A stretch of DNA of 64,000 nucleotides from Pectinophora gossypiella. Its lineage: Eukaryota > Arthropoda > Insecta > Lepidoptera > Gelechiidae. A model generated the notes under the pieces. It had not been told where the DNA came from, did not search any database, and saw only the letters and a program-made list of their open reading frames with translations. Made by a program: the position numbers and the translations under genes. This document shows positions 1 to 10,936 of the stretch, in pieces (position 1 is the first letter of the stretch; every line of letters starts with the position of its first letter). The stretch covers positions 2,760,501 through 2,824,500 of the forward strand of contig NC_065420.1 of the NCBI RefSeq assembly GCF_024362695.1, in the 5' to 3' direction.

Positions 1-299
1 AACATGGTTGCTACACGTATTGCCACAGATGTATAACAGAAATAAAACGCATTAAAATAAATTACTATGCCAGCCCCCGTAGCATGCTGCACGTATACCA
101 CGCGGTGCGATAAATGAACAGGCTTGCTGGCATACCCCAGACTCATAACATAGCATCATTATATTCAATAGTGTATCATTTACTAGTCTGTGGTTAACGG
201 TGCTGGTGACACAATTACTATCTCCTGTAAATCAATTCTATCATTTAAGGTTTTATTGTGAACACTGTTCGTTGACCGTATTTAAAAAAAAACTGCTGT
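1..299. other. No recognised feature
   Basis: AT-rich sequence with no open coding region, no recognised repeat and no obvious splice-flanked exon. Confidence 0.5.
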
Positions 300-480
300 A
301 TCGCCGATGAGTTGGGCAGAGGTGTAAAGTATATACATGCACTCCTCGTCAGCTATGCTTAAGTCCCATGTGAGGAGTAGACTATTGCCAATAACCGGGC
401 ACAAATCCTGGAAACTACGTGAATTCAAAATCATAAAGTCGAATACAGTGGTTTAGAATCCAAGCTGGGACACATACATA
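300..480 (-). mobile_element. SINE family Q fragment
   Basis: It contains the conserved body CTCGTCAGCTATGCTTAAGT and CTATTGCCAATAACCGGGC, also found at 1695, 19255, 24985 and 63280. It is read on the minus strand, so its tRNA-like head should lie to the right, where it is degraded. Confidence 0.6.
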
Positions 481-1064
481 GATACGTGTATGATTTTAAA
501 ATTCCACGAAACGAATGTATTGTATACCTGAAGAAAGAGGTCTATGATATTTCTTTTTATGTCTATGGCAAGGCTTTTCGGCGGGAAACGGGAACGGGAC
601 AGTTGCTTTCTTCATTGAGTAATCTAAATAATTAATACGAAGTGGTGTTTTGTGGTTAATGATCGCATTAAGTTAGTCGGAAGACATTCGCGAGTGTTAT
701 TATATTGGAGTATTCAATAAACAAAGTGTATCTGCCTATTTTCGCTTCGTGCCGGGAAGCCGCTTCATAACTCAAAAGTTTATGCGGACTTTTGAGTTAA
801 TTCGTTTGGGGTTCAGAGTAGGAGTCTACTCCGAGGGTGGGGGCTTAGGTTTCATCATCATCACCTTTCATCATTTCATTAATCATCAAGAAAAAAAATA
901 CGTCAGACATGGCTGTATGGGCATAGTTCCCTTTGCCTTACCCTTCGGGGAAAACCAAAACAAAAAAAAAATGTCTATGGCAATATTCTGGATTAGTCTA
1001 TGAGTGGTGTGACTTTCACTTTTTCCCGGAATGGCGAAACGATTATAATTGTGAATCATTCAGA
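481..1064. other. No recognised feature
   Basis: AT-rich non-coding DNA. An open stretch near 749-1003 has low complexity (polyA, polyT) and no protein-like composition. Confidence 0.5.
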
Positions 1065-1170
1065 ATAAAGTGAGACCCAGAGGGGGTGAGGTAAATTTTG
1101 CAATGCGACCGTTACGCATTTGTGCGGGGCGGAGATTTACCGTTCTATACGTAGTATTATTCTTTATAAT
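1065..1170 (-). mobile_element. Retroposon family H fragment
   Basis: It carries the family H block (GGGGGTGAGGTAAA ... CGTTCTATACGTAGTATTAT) in reverse. The same block recurs at 2540, 8395, 23860, 27735, 33915 and 40275. Confidence 0.6.
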
Positions 1171-1264
1171 AACTTAGCCACTATTAGGTGGAGACTTGTA
1201 ATTAGTCTTTAGTTATTGTCTGGTTATTATGTTGAAAATGTATATGGCCGTAAGTCTTCCTCAA

Positions 1265-1266
1265 AA

Positions 1267-1298
<32 letters not shown>

Positions 1299-1300
1299 AC
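1265..1300. repeat. (AAAT)n microsatellite
   Basis: About eight AAAT units; possibly the fossil tail of a LINE copy. Confidence 0.85.
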
Positions 1301-1574
1301 GCTTTTGGGCACGTTACATAAACCAGTTCCATTAGTTAATTTATCGCGTCGCGCGCGGTATGCGGTTGCCATGTTGCGGCTGATCAATAGTGCAATGCAA
1401 ACATGGATGTAGCTTGGATGTATTAGATGATTAGTTGATTACTGTGTGTTAGGCAACTGTAGGATAGTAATATACTAAAGTATAGCGTATTTAGATCGTT
1501 CGTTGCAAACTGTAGACTGTAGGGTGAAAACTTACGGGTGATATTTGCGACAATAGTTGCTATACTGTTCTACT
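1301..1574. other. No recognised feature
   Basis: I see nothing coding or repeated here apart from a short CG-rich patch near 1346-1356. Confidence 0.5.
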
Positions 1575-1640
1575 TCTTGTATCGTGTGGGTTGTGACGTG
1601 GATTACCAACCTCATCGACCCTGGTGTCAGGATTTGCTGT
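1575..1640 (-). mobile_element. SINE family A 3' fragment
   Basis: It matches the SINE A end (ATCGTGTGGGTTGTGA ... CCTGGTGTCAGG) in reverse; a head is absent. Confidence 0.6.
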
Positions 1641-1694
1641 TGAAAAACTGTCTTTTTTTTTTAAATAAGTATAATAATTCAACATGACATTATG

Positions 1695-1755
1695 CCTGGC
1701 CATAGGCAGAGGTGTATAGTGTATTTATGCACACGCTCCTCGCCAGCTGTATGTA
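1695..1755 (-). mobile_element. SINE family Q fragment
   Basis: The block CAGAGGTGTATAGTGTATTT and CTCCTCGCCAGCTGT is shared with other family Q copies. Confidence 0.55.
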
Positions 1756-1784
1756 AGCGGGGTTAACGATCTATAACCTTTTTT

Positions 1785-1915
1785 TACTTTTGAAGGGTTT
1801 TCTCTTGGCCCCAGACTTGCCCGAAGGTCGGTGCCTTCTTCGAGGCCTAACATGGAGAGATCGCCCAGAAGGTGCCTGTTCACTCTGGCCTTGAAAGCAC
1901 CCAGGTTATATGCAT
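1785..1915 (-). mobile_element. LINE 3'-region fragment, family N
   Basis: TTCTCTTGGCCCCAGACTTG ... GATCGCCCAGAAGGTGCC recurs in the opposite orientation at 22475-22585 and in the same orientation at 62500-62600. This is a dispersed repeat, probably a truncated non-LTR element. Confidence 0.5.
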
Positions 1916-1979
1916 TCGGAAATACAGAAGACGGTAGAAAATTCCACTCCTTCCGTTTTTTCGACCTGACTTTTTATAC

Positions 1980-2190
1980 ATATAGGGTGTTAGTGACATC
2001 GTAAACGTTAAGAGATGTTTTGAACCATAATTCTGAATTGATATCAAGTAGAATTTTCCATCGCAAAAGTATGGAGTAGAAAATATTAAAACAAAAACAG
2101 TAACATTCTCATGAATTTTCCGATAAGAAATTCCACTTGATATTAACTCAGAATCATGGTCTGAATCATCTCTTTCAGTATTCGTTATTC
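1980..2190. mobile_element. MITE family E
   Basis: The left arm (AGGGTGTTAGTGACATCGTA ... GAATTTTCCATCGCAAAAGT) and the right arm (GATAAGAAATTCCACTTGAT ... AATCATGGTCTGAATCAT) are inverted copies of each other. The copy is flanked by TA at the left. Confidence 0.75.
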
Positions 2191-2199
2191 GTTCGAGCA

Positions 2200-2539
2200 T
2201 TAATTACTCAAAAACTGATTCATCGTGTTTGTACACTAAAGTCTGCAATAAGTACTTATGCTTGCGCATGCGGTTACAACCATAATACGATTCCGTATAT
2301 TTCAACTGTGAACTCAACTAATTATTCACCGATTACCCACTAACCCGACCTGACCAAGTACAATATTTAATTAATATTTTTAACGCGATACCAGCCGATC
2401 ACGATTTTCTTGTAACGAAATTAATCATAATTAACTTATTTTAGTAATGTAAAATTCCGACATGAATTCATTATTCGTTTAGTAACTTAGTAGAGTTATT
2501 CTATGATAATATGTGGTTTCTGTAGCAGAGGCATAGAAT
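2200..2539. other. No recognised feature
   Basis: AT-rich, no coding potential or known repeat seen. Confidence 0.45.
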
Positions 2540-3253
2540 AAGGAATAATACTATGTGTAGAACGGCAACACTCCTCTCCCCACTAGCGTTTGAACTAGGT
2601 TTACCTCACCCCCCACGGTCTTACTTTAGTTTTCAATCGTATGGCGTCAGACGTCACACACACAGCTATGCGCGTGTACGATAACGTCAATGTGTAGTAT
2701 CTGTGTAAAACGAGGTGTTTTGTATGAAGTGTCCGGGATGTCGTGAAGGTCGTAATGTTCTGCCAACCATTGCCCAATGGCTCAAATTAGCTTCCAAACG
2801 TTTTTTCGATTCTACTCCGCACCACCCAAATCCCCTGGTAGTTGCGGCTTCCGAATACATTCCGCTTAGGGACGGTACTGAAAAGTATCGGCGTCCGAAG
2901 GACGTAATATACGATCCCGACGACCCGATTACTCTAGCCATAGAGGCAGCCAATTAGCTCGCGACACCAAACACTTCAGGACCCCGATACCGACCCCGCC
3001 GGCGTGGTCGACGATTTCCCTCATTCAGTGCTTATCGCTATCGACCCACTAGGGTCGATTAATTATTTCAAATATTTTTCCTCTCAGACGACGCCCTGAG
3101 TCGAGGTCCGCGCCCAACTGGGCACCCTCAGGCCTGTTGTCTTAAACGTTGTACCGGGTGAGAGCCTTCAGCGCTCCCCATTTGTCCGGCCAAGTAGTTA
3201 ATACCATCTGCGGCAAATCTACTAATACAAGTAAGTCACGTCAAAAAAAAAAA
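2540..3253 (+). mobile_element. Poly(A)-tailed retroposon, families H and I joined
   Basis: This copy links two blocks found separately elsewhere: block H at its 5' side and block I at its 3' side (ACTAGGGTCGATTAATTATT ... GGCAAATCT), ending in GTCACGTC and an A-rich tail. The tail implies retroposition. An open stretch at 2715-2957 (MKCPGCREGRNVLPTIAQWL...) lies at the join; I do not recognise it and it could be a relic of a captured coding segment. Confidence 0.6.
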
Positions 3254-3589
3254 ACAAAACGATAGCGGGGGATGGAGCTGTTGTTGTTGTTACTTACTTA
3301 AAAGCAAAATATAAAATAATTATGCAAAGACTGCATCGTCTAATGCACATTAACTTCCTTAAACAAGCTTCGACAGCTATTTATTATACCATATTCTTCC
3401 ACTACATACAACTTGATACCATCAGTCGTAAATTCACCCAATTATACGGCCGAAGTCTCTATATACGTGCTTCGGCCGTCGCAATACTGGCACATGTGAC
3501 CAAAGATATATATAAATAACGTAGGTATATAAAATGTGTGATTTATTACTTGTTATCATATAAAATAAATGTTTATTTTCTTGTAAATT
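3254..3589. other. No recognised feature
   Basis: AT-rich, with an imperfect inverted repeat GGCCGAAGTCTCTATATACG / CGTGCTTCGGCC near 3449-3480. No gene seen. Confidence 0.45.
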
Positions 3590-3900
3590 TGTCATCATCT
3601 TAGGGCATTATCCCAATTTTTCACAGAGTCCGTTTACCTAACCTGAAGATTTGACAGGTCCGGTTTTTAACAGAAGCGACTGCCTGTCTGACTTTGCAAC
3701 CCGAGAAGGGAAAACCAGCCCAATACCGATTGTAGAATGTGAGTTTCCTCACGTAGTTTTCCTGCACCGCTGAGCACTTGATAATCATTTATTATCTAAA
3801 CATGAATTCGAAAACAAATTCGACAATCATTGGTTTAGGTCTGTACTGGATTCAAAACTGCGACCTCAAAGTTAGAGACAAGCTTTCTACCTCGGCTCAT
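3590..3900 (-). mobile_element. SINE family C, diverged
   Basis: In reverse orientation it shows GCATTATCCC, CTTACCTAACCTGAAGATTT, the GTGAGTTTCCTCACG block, and then a degenerate tRNA-like head near 3840-3895. Confidence 0.65.
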
Positions 3901-4284
3901 TTTCTTTTAAAAAATGATTTTCCAAAGACACTCAGCCAAATTACAAAATAAACTTTGTTTAAGTACACTGACTGGCAAAAGTAAGTAGTTACTACACTTT
4001 TTAAATTATACTTACAAGATAAACATGCGAAATGAAATGGACTCGAAATGTTACTAATGTACCTATATAGTTTAATAGATATAAAGAAAGCTGATAAAAA
4101 TATCTATAAAACGTTTTTTATTTTTAAACTCTAACTGAATAAGAGCTATTTTAAAAGTGTAGAACTTAGTTTTGCGGGTCAGTGCGCATAGTAACAAACA
4201 GCCGATGCTTGTTCTAGGTTGTCTTTTGTTTTGTTTTTCCTATGTGTTCAATAAAGTATTTGTTATGTTAAACAAAATAGGTAT
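3901..4284. other. No recognised feature
   Basis: Strongly AT-rich spacer; nothing supported. Confidence 0.45.
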
Positions 4285-4285
4285 C

Positions 4286-4495
4286 CAGGGTGTTAGTGAC
4301 ATCGTAACAAAAACTTTGAGGAATGATTCAGATCATAATTCTGAGTTAATATCAAGTGTAATTTTCCGTCGCAAAAGTATAGAACTGGAAATTAAAAAAA
4401 AACAACATTTTTCAGACAGAAAATTCCACTTAATTTCAACTCAGAATCATGATCTGAATCATCCCCACAGTATTCGTTACGATATCACTAACAAC
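4286..4495. mobile_element. MITE family E
   Basis: Inverted arms begin CAGGGTGTTAGTGACATCGT and end TTACGATATCACTAACA. They surround a short A-rich centre. Confidence 0.75.
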
Positions 4496-4539
4496 CATAC
4501 GTACTTGTATGGCTACCAGTACTTACTTGTATGGGTGAA

Positions 4540-4706
4540 AGTGACATCGTAACAAATACTCAGAGGGATGATTCAGTTCATTATTCTGAGGTAATATCAA
4601 GTCGAATTTTCCATCGCAAAAGTCTAGAATTGAAAACTAAAAAAAAAAAACATGAATTTGTCTGAATCATCCCCCTCAGTATTCGTTACGATGTCACTAA
4701 CCCCCT
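4540..4706. mobile_element. MITE family E, second copy
   Basis: It sits head to tail after the previous copy, with AAAGTGACATCGTAACAAAT at the left and ACGATGTCACTAACCCCCTG at the right; part of the right arm is deleted. Confidence 0.65.
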
Positions 4707-5000
4707 GTATAAAATGTGTGAGTGAGTGTGTGTAAATAAGGCACAACTTTTGATAAGTAGCTTTATTGCCAGTGAGCTTGCGTCTCTCGTAATGAATATC
4801 GTTGCATATGGATATGTAAATGAAGCATCGCAGGTTAAAGGTTCATGACGTAATATTACGTCACGTAACCTACGGGTTGCCGGTCGGTTACTGGTGGGTT
4901 GCAAGTGGGTTGCAGCTATATTTGTAACGATTTTACGGATTTTTAGGTGACCTTGTATAAAGGAAAGTGGAAATCTTTTTTATTAAGCAATTAATAGGTG
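4707..5000. other. No recognised feature
   Basis: It contains a palindrome TGACGTAATATTACGTCA at about 4847-4864 and no gene. Confidence 0.45.
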
Positions 5001-5330
5001 TTATTTTAAAGTAAGGAGGAGGAGGAAATAATGAGGAAGTGTTAGTAAGAGTAAGGGAAAAGAGATAAAATTGAGAGTTATTGGGGACAGAAGAGTCAAG
5101 ATGATTGGACACCTAATAAGACACGACGAATTTATTAAAAACATCATAGAAGAGACGCTACAAAGAAAGAGAGGAAGGGGAAGACCAAGAAGAGCTTACA
5201 TGGAACAGATTAAAGAGAAGGCAAACGTAGTGTCTTATAAGGAAGTGAAGGAATTGGCCTTTGATAGACAAGAATGCTACACCGACAAGAGCGTGGCTCT
5301 TAAATTAGTGAGTAATTTTTATAAATTATG
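5001..5330 (+). pseudogene. 5'-truncated LINE: reverse transcriptase C-terminal tail
   Basis: The frame from about 5071 reads RRVKMIGHLIRHDEFIKNII and RKRGRGRPRRAYMEQIKE, which is the GRPR-type tail after the thumb of RTE/CR1-like reverse transcriptases. It ends CTACACCGACAAGAGCGTGG, a 3' terminus seen also at 6888, 16325, 29100, 31635 and 42010. Upstream catalytic parts are absent, so it is a dead copy. Confidence 0.75.
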
Positions 5331-5340
5331 TTTAATCGTG

Positions 5341-5889
5341 AAATGACATCTTTTGCATTTTGTTGGTGGTGCGACAGTGGTGGCCCTAAGGGTATAAATT
5401 GGTATAGTCCGATATGCAGGGACGTTTTCCTACACTCCTATCAGCTACTTAAAAAGATAGATAAAATCTCTATTTAAGAGATATTCCGATCGCCAAAAAA
5501 TATTGACTCGAAAGGGACTTGAATCCGTAGCTAAACAAAAAAAAATGTGTTTGTAGGTTTGTAGGTAGGTAATGTAAAATTTGTGAGCGCAAAGCGAACA
5601 ACCGCGAGCCCATTTTCTTTAAAATAAAAAAGGTATTTTGTAAGTACAAGGGGTAAGAAATTACTGCATGTGTTCGTGTGTAGACAATTCTAAACTATTA
5701 ACACAAATGACAAGACATTACGTGTGGCATATAACAAATGTAATAAGTACATTTGTATGAAGTAACAACAATTCGACTTGCTTTCAACAAAGGTTAATGC
5801 CGGTAGAATATGTAATTGCGGTTTTGTTTTTATGTAAGTACAGAATGTTTATATTAGTGCAAAGGGAATACTATTATTAGGTATTAAAG
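5341..5889. other. No recognised feature
   Basis: AT-rich non-coding DNA without recognised repeat. Confidence 0.45.
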
Positions 5890-6100
5890 ATCTCCCTAGC
5901 ATTATCCCGTTTTTCACAGGGTCCAGGGCGGGGGAGGGGGTTTAGGGGGGTTGGTTTGTGACCTAACCTGTATTGGGCTAGTTTTCCATTTGCGAGTTGG
6001 AAAGTCAGACAGGCAGTCGCTTCTGTGAAAAACCGGACCTGTCAAATCTTCAGGTTAGGTAAGCGGACCCTATGAAAACATAACTAATAACACTAGGGAG
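5890..6100 (+). mobile_element. SINE family C 3' part
   Basis: It contains TGTGACCTAACCTGTATTGG, the GACAGGCAGTCGCTTCTGT block and GTTAGGTAAGCGGACCC, shared with 10077-10385 in the other direction. Confidence 0.7.
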
Positions 6101-6165
6101 ATAATTATATTATTCTATGAACTTCATAACACACATCACATCATTGGTAGCTGCAAGTGTTTATA

Positions 6166-6258
6166 CTGGGTGTTAGTGACATCGTAATGTATACTGAGGG
6201 GGATGATTCAGACCATGATTCTGAGTTTAATATCAAGTGGAATTTTCCGTCGCTTATT
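6166..6258. mobile_element. MITE family E, left arm only
   Basis: GGGTGTTAGTGACATCGTAA through GTGGAATTTTCCGTCGC. The second arm is missing. Confidence 0.65.
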
Positions 6259-6260
6259 TA

Positions 6261-6639
6261 CTTATGTATGGAACTGAAAATAATGTACAAAAAACACGAA
6301 AATACGTACAAAAAAGTGTTTATACCTATATCAAAACTAATGGGAAAGTACAAAAAGAGAAACTATCCTATTAACAAGAATACCTTTTTATAATCCACTA
6401 AAAACCAAACCTGCATTAAACAAGCATTTCTAAACATGTCAAGCTTTCAATATAAATTATGCATTGACCGGTTAAAGCCAGATACGAATGGACAATCCAA
6501 AGCAAATAAACCCATCAAATGATTATGACAGGCAATTGATAAATTGTGCTTATCATACTTTAGTGACACGAGTTTGGAATTTTAGACTTAAGGCGGTTAT
6601 TACACGAGGCTATTCCGTAGACGTAACTTATAGTAGATA
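6261..6639. other. No recognised feature
   Basis: AT-rich spacer; short open frames here lack protein-like composition. Confidence 0.45.
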
Positions 6640-6870
6640 TGCCGCAAATGTCATGCAACTTGGTCGGAAAAATGGAGAGCGCTGAGGACTCGCCCGGTGA
6701 AAAAATTAAGACAACAGACCTGAGGCTGCCCTGTTGGGCGCGAACCTAGGCTCGACTCTAGTTGGCCGATAGCAATAAACACTGAATGAGGAAAGACGTC
6801 AGGGTCGTTATCGAGGCGCGCTGTAAGGTGGACGGAAGGCAAGAGGGAAACCACTACCCTATTTTCCCTA
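6640..6870 (-). mobile_element. Retroposon family I, diverged
   Basis: CCTGAGGCTGCCCTGTTGGG, CGCGAACCTAGGCTCG and CACTGAATGAGGAAAG match block I near 49500-49715. Confidence 0.6.
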
Positions 6871-6883
6871 AAAAGTAGCATTG

Positions 6884-7110
6884 AGAATGCTACACCGACA
6901 AGAGCGTGGCTCTTAAATTAGTGATGATGATGTTCCCGCTACATTATTTTTGTTAAATTAATTTCCTATACTTAAAGGTTGCCTGGAAGAGATTGTTACC
7001 TTAGCAATAAGGTCACCTGTTGTACTACCTATCTAATTATAATAATGTATTTGTAATATGTTTTAAGTGCAATAAAGAATTTCAGTATTTTATTGTATTG
7101 TATTGCATAT
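6884..7110 (+). mobile_element. Two LINE 3' ends in tandem
   Basis: First comes a 50-bp end CCGACAAGAGCGTGGCTCTT with GATGATGATG tail. Second comes a TGCCTGGAAGAGATTGTTAC ... TTAAGTGCAATAAAGAATTT end that ends in TATTG repeats. Both are 5'-truncated. Confidence 0.6.
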
Positions 7111-7167
7111 ATACAAGCACACCCCGGACACACCATGCAAAAAAAAATCGTTTTACACAGACGCAAT

Positions 7168-8335
7168 ATATATGTCGTGGCCAGATCATAGAATTGACCA
7201 TTTCATGAAATGGTCGTATTTCATGAAATGGCCAACTTCAACTGACCATATCGTTTAAACGTCAGCGTTTAATGATATTTCCATCCACGTTTGGCCATAT
7301 CATTAATGTAGGGTGTCCATGATAAGTGGTGTAATAAAAACGCGAAATAAGGTAAGAAATAATGTATTACTCTAGTACAAAGTACAAAAATGTTTAAAAG
7401 TCAAATAAAAATTAAAAAGTCATTTTCGATTAACGGAGTGTTGATGTAGTTGACATATACGCCGTAACTGCATCTCGCTTTGAAGTCGTCGTCATATTTT
7501 TTGACACTATTTCATGCCATTGGTCATCATTCAGTATACTTTTCGTGTGTAAGATAAACATACTGGCGGCTTAGGGGTGGCCCAAGGGCCACCCCCGCCG
7601 CACCCTAACCTACCGTTATGCCTTGTAAAAATTATAAAAAAAGGATTATGATAATTAAAATTATGACAAAAACATTTATGTGTTTTAATAGAATCCCGTT
7701 TCAAGTAGTTAATGCCATCTGCGGCAAATCTACAATAAGTCACGTCAAAAAAAGAAACTTTACGGACAGTAGGATCGTCTATATTTTTCTTTTTTTAAAT
7801 TAATATCTCTTCATTCGCAGTTTTAATTATATCATATTTTGAAATCCAATAATAGTCCATTGATTTACGTAGCGTGGTCACTCGACCTTCATTATTTGCC
7901 ATATAACCTAAAAATAAAAATAAAGTTGCTGTCTACTGTTAAAACGAGTTTTTCTTTTCACCTTAGTGTCAAAACATTGCTTCACTGCACTTTTATCTTG
8001 TATTTGCTCATTATTATTCGTATTATTCGCGTTCACACAAGAATAATTATTGTCCACCGCCATTATGCAAAACATAAACAAAGCGACACCAGCGCCACTA
8101 CCGGTGGATAATGTTACTATATTACGATATGATCGCTAACGTTTGGCCATATCATGAAGTAATCATGCATTTAGTTGGTCATATCGTTAAACGTTTTGTG
8201 TTCATTGATCTGGCCAAACCACATCATGATGTGGCCAACGAATGTTGTTCTATTTCATGAAATACGACCATTTCATGAAATGGTCGATCATTTCATGAAA
8301 TGATCAATTCTATGATATGGCCACGATATATACAT
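7168..8335. mobile_element. Large foldback/TIR element, family K, with internal insertions
   Basis: The left end ATGTCGTGGCCAGATCATAG and the right end CTATGATATGGCCACGATAT are inverted copies. Subterminal palindromes such as CATTTCATGAAATG are repeated in both arms. A compact relative lies at 35682-35995. Inside are a piece of the 864-bp TIR family L (about 7490-7690) and a block I end (7700-7755). Confidence 0.7.
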
Positions 8336-8394
8336 AAACTTACGCCAATTTCCAAAATAAGGGGTAAGCAGAGATTATGGATTTACCATTTGCT

Positions 8395-8520
8395 TCGATC
8401 CTGACACACAGACATTATACATTGACTTTATCGTACACGCGCATCTGTGTGTGTGACGTCTGACGCCATACGATTGAAGACTAAAGTAAGACCGAGAGGG
8501 GGTGAGGTAAACCTAGCTCA
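8395..8520 (-). mobile_element. Retroposon family H fragment
   Basis: GTACACGCGCATCTGTGTGT, GACGTCTGACGCCATACGAT and GGGGGTGAGGTAAACCTAGC in reverse. Confidence 0.7.
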
Positions 8521-8529
8521 ACTGCAGGA

Positions 8530-8800
8530 TATAAGTAATAATAAATAATAAAAATCTTTATTTACTCTCACAAAAAGTAATGCCATTGTAATATAACAAT
8601 ACATTCTGTGAGAATCTGGTGCCTGATCTAGGTATAACCCTGTGTTCCAGGTCAGCAGGTTCTCACTCCCGGAGGTCACATATACATGAAATTGACGACG
8701 TATACAATTATTGAAAAATAGGGGGGGGGGAAGGTTGTGTGTGTGTGGTTGTGTGCTAGTCATGCGAGTGGTGTTCCTTTTTACATTATTAACAATTTTC
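8530..8800 (-). mobile_element. Possible LINE 3' end (reverse)
   Basis: The segment starts with an ATAATAAATAATAAAAATCT stretch that would be an A/T tail on the minus strand. I do not see another copy in the window, so this is tentative. A G9 run lies near 8722. Confidence 0.3.
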
Positions 8801-8939
8801 TGCATTCTTTCATATTTTTAGGAGTTAACACTACCTTGCGACCGCGTCGTGCGATAACCGCCTAAGTGTACGGGGAAGAGGTTCTACGGTAAGTAATATA
8901 AAGTGGTATTGTAACATAACAAACATAACATAAGCTCGC

Positions 8940-9230
8940 GACTTAACCCAATGGGGTACCTCATATATAAGTATCCATCGTAAGATGAACTAAGTAACTA
9001 TACATATCTCCCAAGCTTCCTGTTAGACCAACGTGGCGAGCCGTATTGCCGTCTTTAATGGTCAAGTCAACTGCAAGAAAACTGCATTTAAGATAAATTA
9101 ATAACTCATTGATGCAAATCCTGTACCGGGATTCGAGGAGGTATTGTAAACTTGGGATAATTAGCTTCGCAGCTTCAGATGTGATTGTAGATGTACCCCG
9201 GATGGCATTCCAAACTTGGCCAGACAAGCA
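8940..9230 (-). mobile_element. SINE family R
   Basis: ATCGTAAGATGAACTAAGTA, CCTGTTAGACCAACGTGG and TTTAAGATAAATTAATAACT recur at 28130-28650, where a tRNA-like head with GTTCGAAT is preserved. Here the B-box-like GGGATTCGAGG is degraded. Confidence 0.6.
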
Positions 9231-9430
9231 GGTGAACACGTTCTGTTTTTAAAAGAGCGAAATTAAAGATGACCAACCCAGTATTAATGTTTAATAAAGA
9301 GTAAAAGTACACAAAATTGTAATAATATAAAAAAAACCTTACTTTACACCCCCCCTGCTATGCGTCACATAATCAATAAACCTAGGTAAAGGGGTTTGCC
9401 AGATCTGACGCCAACACCGAGATTTAATAA
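9231..9430. other. No recognised feature
   Basis: AT-rich spacer. Confidence 0.4.
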
Positions 9431-9436
9431 GCACAG

Positions 9437-9535
9437 TTCGGGAGTTTAAAATTCCGGGAGTTTACTAAGTAAATTCCGGGAGTTTCCTAAGTAAATTCCG
9501 AGAGTTTACTAAGTAAATTTCGGGATTAATCGGGA
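9437..9535. repeat. Tandem repeat, about 27-bp unit
   Basis: Three to four units of TTCCGGGAGTTTACTAAGTA plus AA, slightly diverged. Each unit contains the palindrome TTTACTAAGTAAA. Confidence 0.8.
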
Positions 9536-9554
9536 CTTTGGAATCTCATTCTTA

Positions 9555-9670
9555 AAAATATACTTTATTGCACGTAACAACTAGTTACATCACAAACAAG
9601 AAATGGACGTCAACAAGGGTGGACTTATCTCTAAGAGAGATCTCTTCCAGCCAACCCAGAGGTAGTATTA
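9555..9670 (-). mobile_element. LINE 3' end fragment
   Basis: ATACTTTATTGCACGTAACA ... GATCTCTTCCAGCCAACC in reverse. It is the same end as at 6960-7110 and 26700-26825. Confidence 0.5.
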
Positions 9671-9970
9671 GAATAACTGCGGAAGAATAAAAAGAGGTGC
9701 AATATATTAAATGCATTATAAAGACAAGAAAATCTTTAGTCTCATATAAGTATAAAAGAATACTCACCTAGACGGTAACAAAATTACAATCGCAATACGT
9801 AGCTCTAGATAACCGCTAGACTACATTTCACAACATTTGCAACAAACAATAGAAATAACAGCAAAATTTAGGTTGGTCATTGCTTGCTTCCTACACGTGT
9901 TAGTCCAATTTGTAACATAACATGTTATAATATATCCACGTAACTAAATGAGTATAATCGTGCTTTTGGA
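9671..9970. other. No recognised feature
   Basis: AT-rich spacer; nothing supported. Confidence 0.4.
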
Positions 9971-9971
9971 A

Positions 9972-10067
9972 TTCGTGATAGCCCTGTTCCGAGAACGCGT
10001 GACTTACACCATAGTGTGACGGGTTCGAATCCTGGCTCGGGTTCTAACCCACTGAATTCGACTTTCA
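9972..10067 (+). mobile_element. SINE family Q head (tRNA-like)
   Basis: The sequence CTGTTCCGAGAACGCGTGAC through GACGGGTTCGAATCCTGGC contains a good B box (GGTTCGAATCC). The order then runs into ACCCACTGAATTCGACTTT, the start of the Q body. It is truncated there by SINE C. Confidence 0.65.
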
Positions 10068-10069
10068 TC

Positions 10070-10385
10070 ATCATCTCTCAAGCATTATCCCGTTTTTCAC
10101 AGGGTCCGCTTACCCAACCTGATTTGGCCCGGTTTTCTACAGAAGCGACTGCCTGTCTGACCTTCCAACCCGCGAATGGAAAATCAGCCCAATACAGGTT
10201 ACGTCACATACCTCCGAATGCATTTCCCGGGAATGTGGGTTTCCTCACGACGTTTTCCTGCACGTGATAATCATTGGAAAACAAACTCGTCAATCATTGG
10301 TTTAGGCCTGTGCTGGATTCGAACCTGCGACCTCAAAGTGAGAGGCAAGCGTTCTACCAACTGGGCTACCACGGCTCTCCACCTG
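10070..10385 (-). mobile_element. SINE family C, near full length
   Basis: On the minus strand it starts with a tRNA-like head: GCCGTGGTAGCCCAGTTGGT (A-box region) and GTCGCAGGTTCGAATCCAGC (B box). The body follows, and the end is CGGGATAATGCTTGAGAG with a GATGATG tail. This is the best copy for defining the family. Confidence 0.8.
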
Positions 10386-10764
10386 TAACTGGCTAAAGAC
10401 ACTTTGCTTTTTTATTTATTAACTACTTATTTAGATTAATACTACTGTACAATATTGCAGGCACTTGTAGCTCTGCCAACCCCGTAAGGAATAACGTGCG
10501 TGAGTGTGATGAGTGATGTGCGTGGGCTGTCAGTTGAGGTAATCTCCACGTGTAAACTCGACTAATTTTAGTCAGTCATTACCCTAGATAAAGAAGAAAA
10601 ATGGTAATCTAAAAGTCATTAACGAGGCTTCTACTAAAACTATTACTGGTGCGGTCAAAGGTTACAACGAGGTTACACTAACATTGGTAATATCAGGTTA
10701 TGAGATACGTAATATTTATAACATACTTAATGTTACGTCATAAGTAATTCAGTAAATTCCGTAC
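10386..10764. other. No recognised feature
   Basis: AT-rich spacer; nothing supported. Confidence 0.4.
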
Positions 10765-10774
10765 ACTGTTAGGG

Positions 10775-10870
10775 ACGAAAAGGGAAAGGAAAGGAAAGAA
10801 AAAAGAAAAAAAAAGAAGAGAAAGGAAGGAAGGGAAAGGGCACAATAAAGAAAGAAAGAAATAAATAAAA
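10775..10870. repeat. Purine-rich low-complexity tract
   Basis: Almost only A and G (GGAAA, AAAG units) over about 95 bases. Confidence 0.85.
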
Positions 10871-10936
10871 GGGTAATCCTTCTTCTCTCATGTATGTTGT
10901 GATGTCAAGGATCAAGGATCTTGAGGAAACCCACAT

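Noticed and set aside
4847..4864. TGACGTAATATTACGTCA as a regulatory CRE-like site
   Set aside because: A perfect palindrome, but isolated with no promoter or gene nearby; the evidence is not enough.
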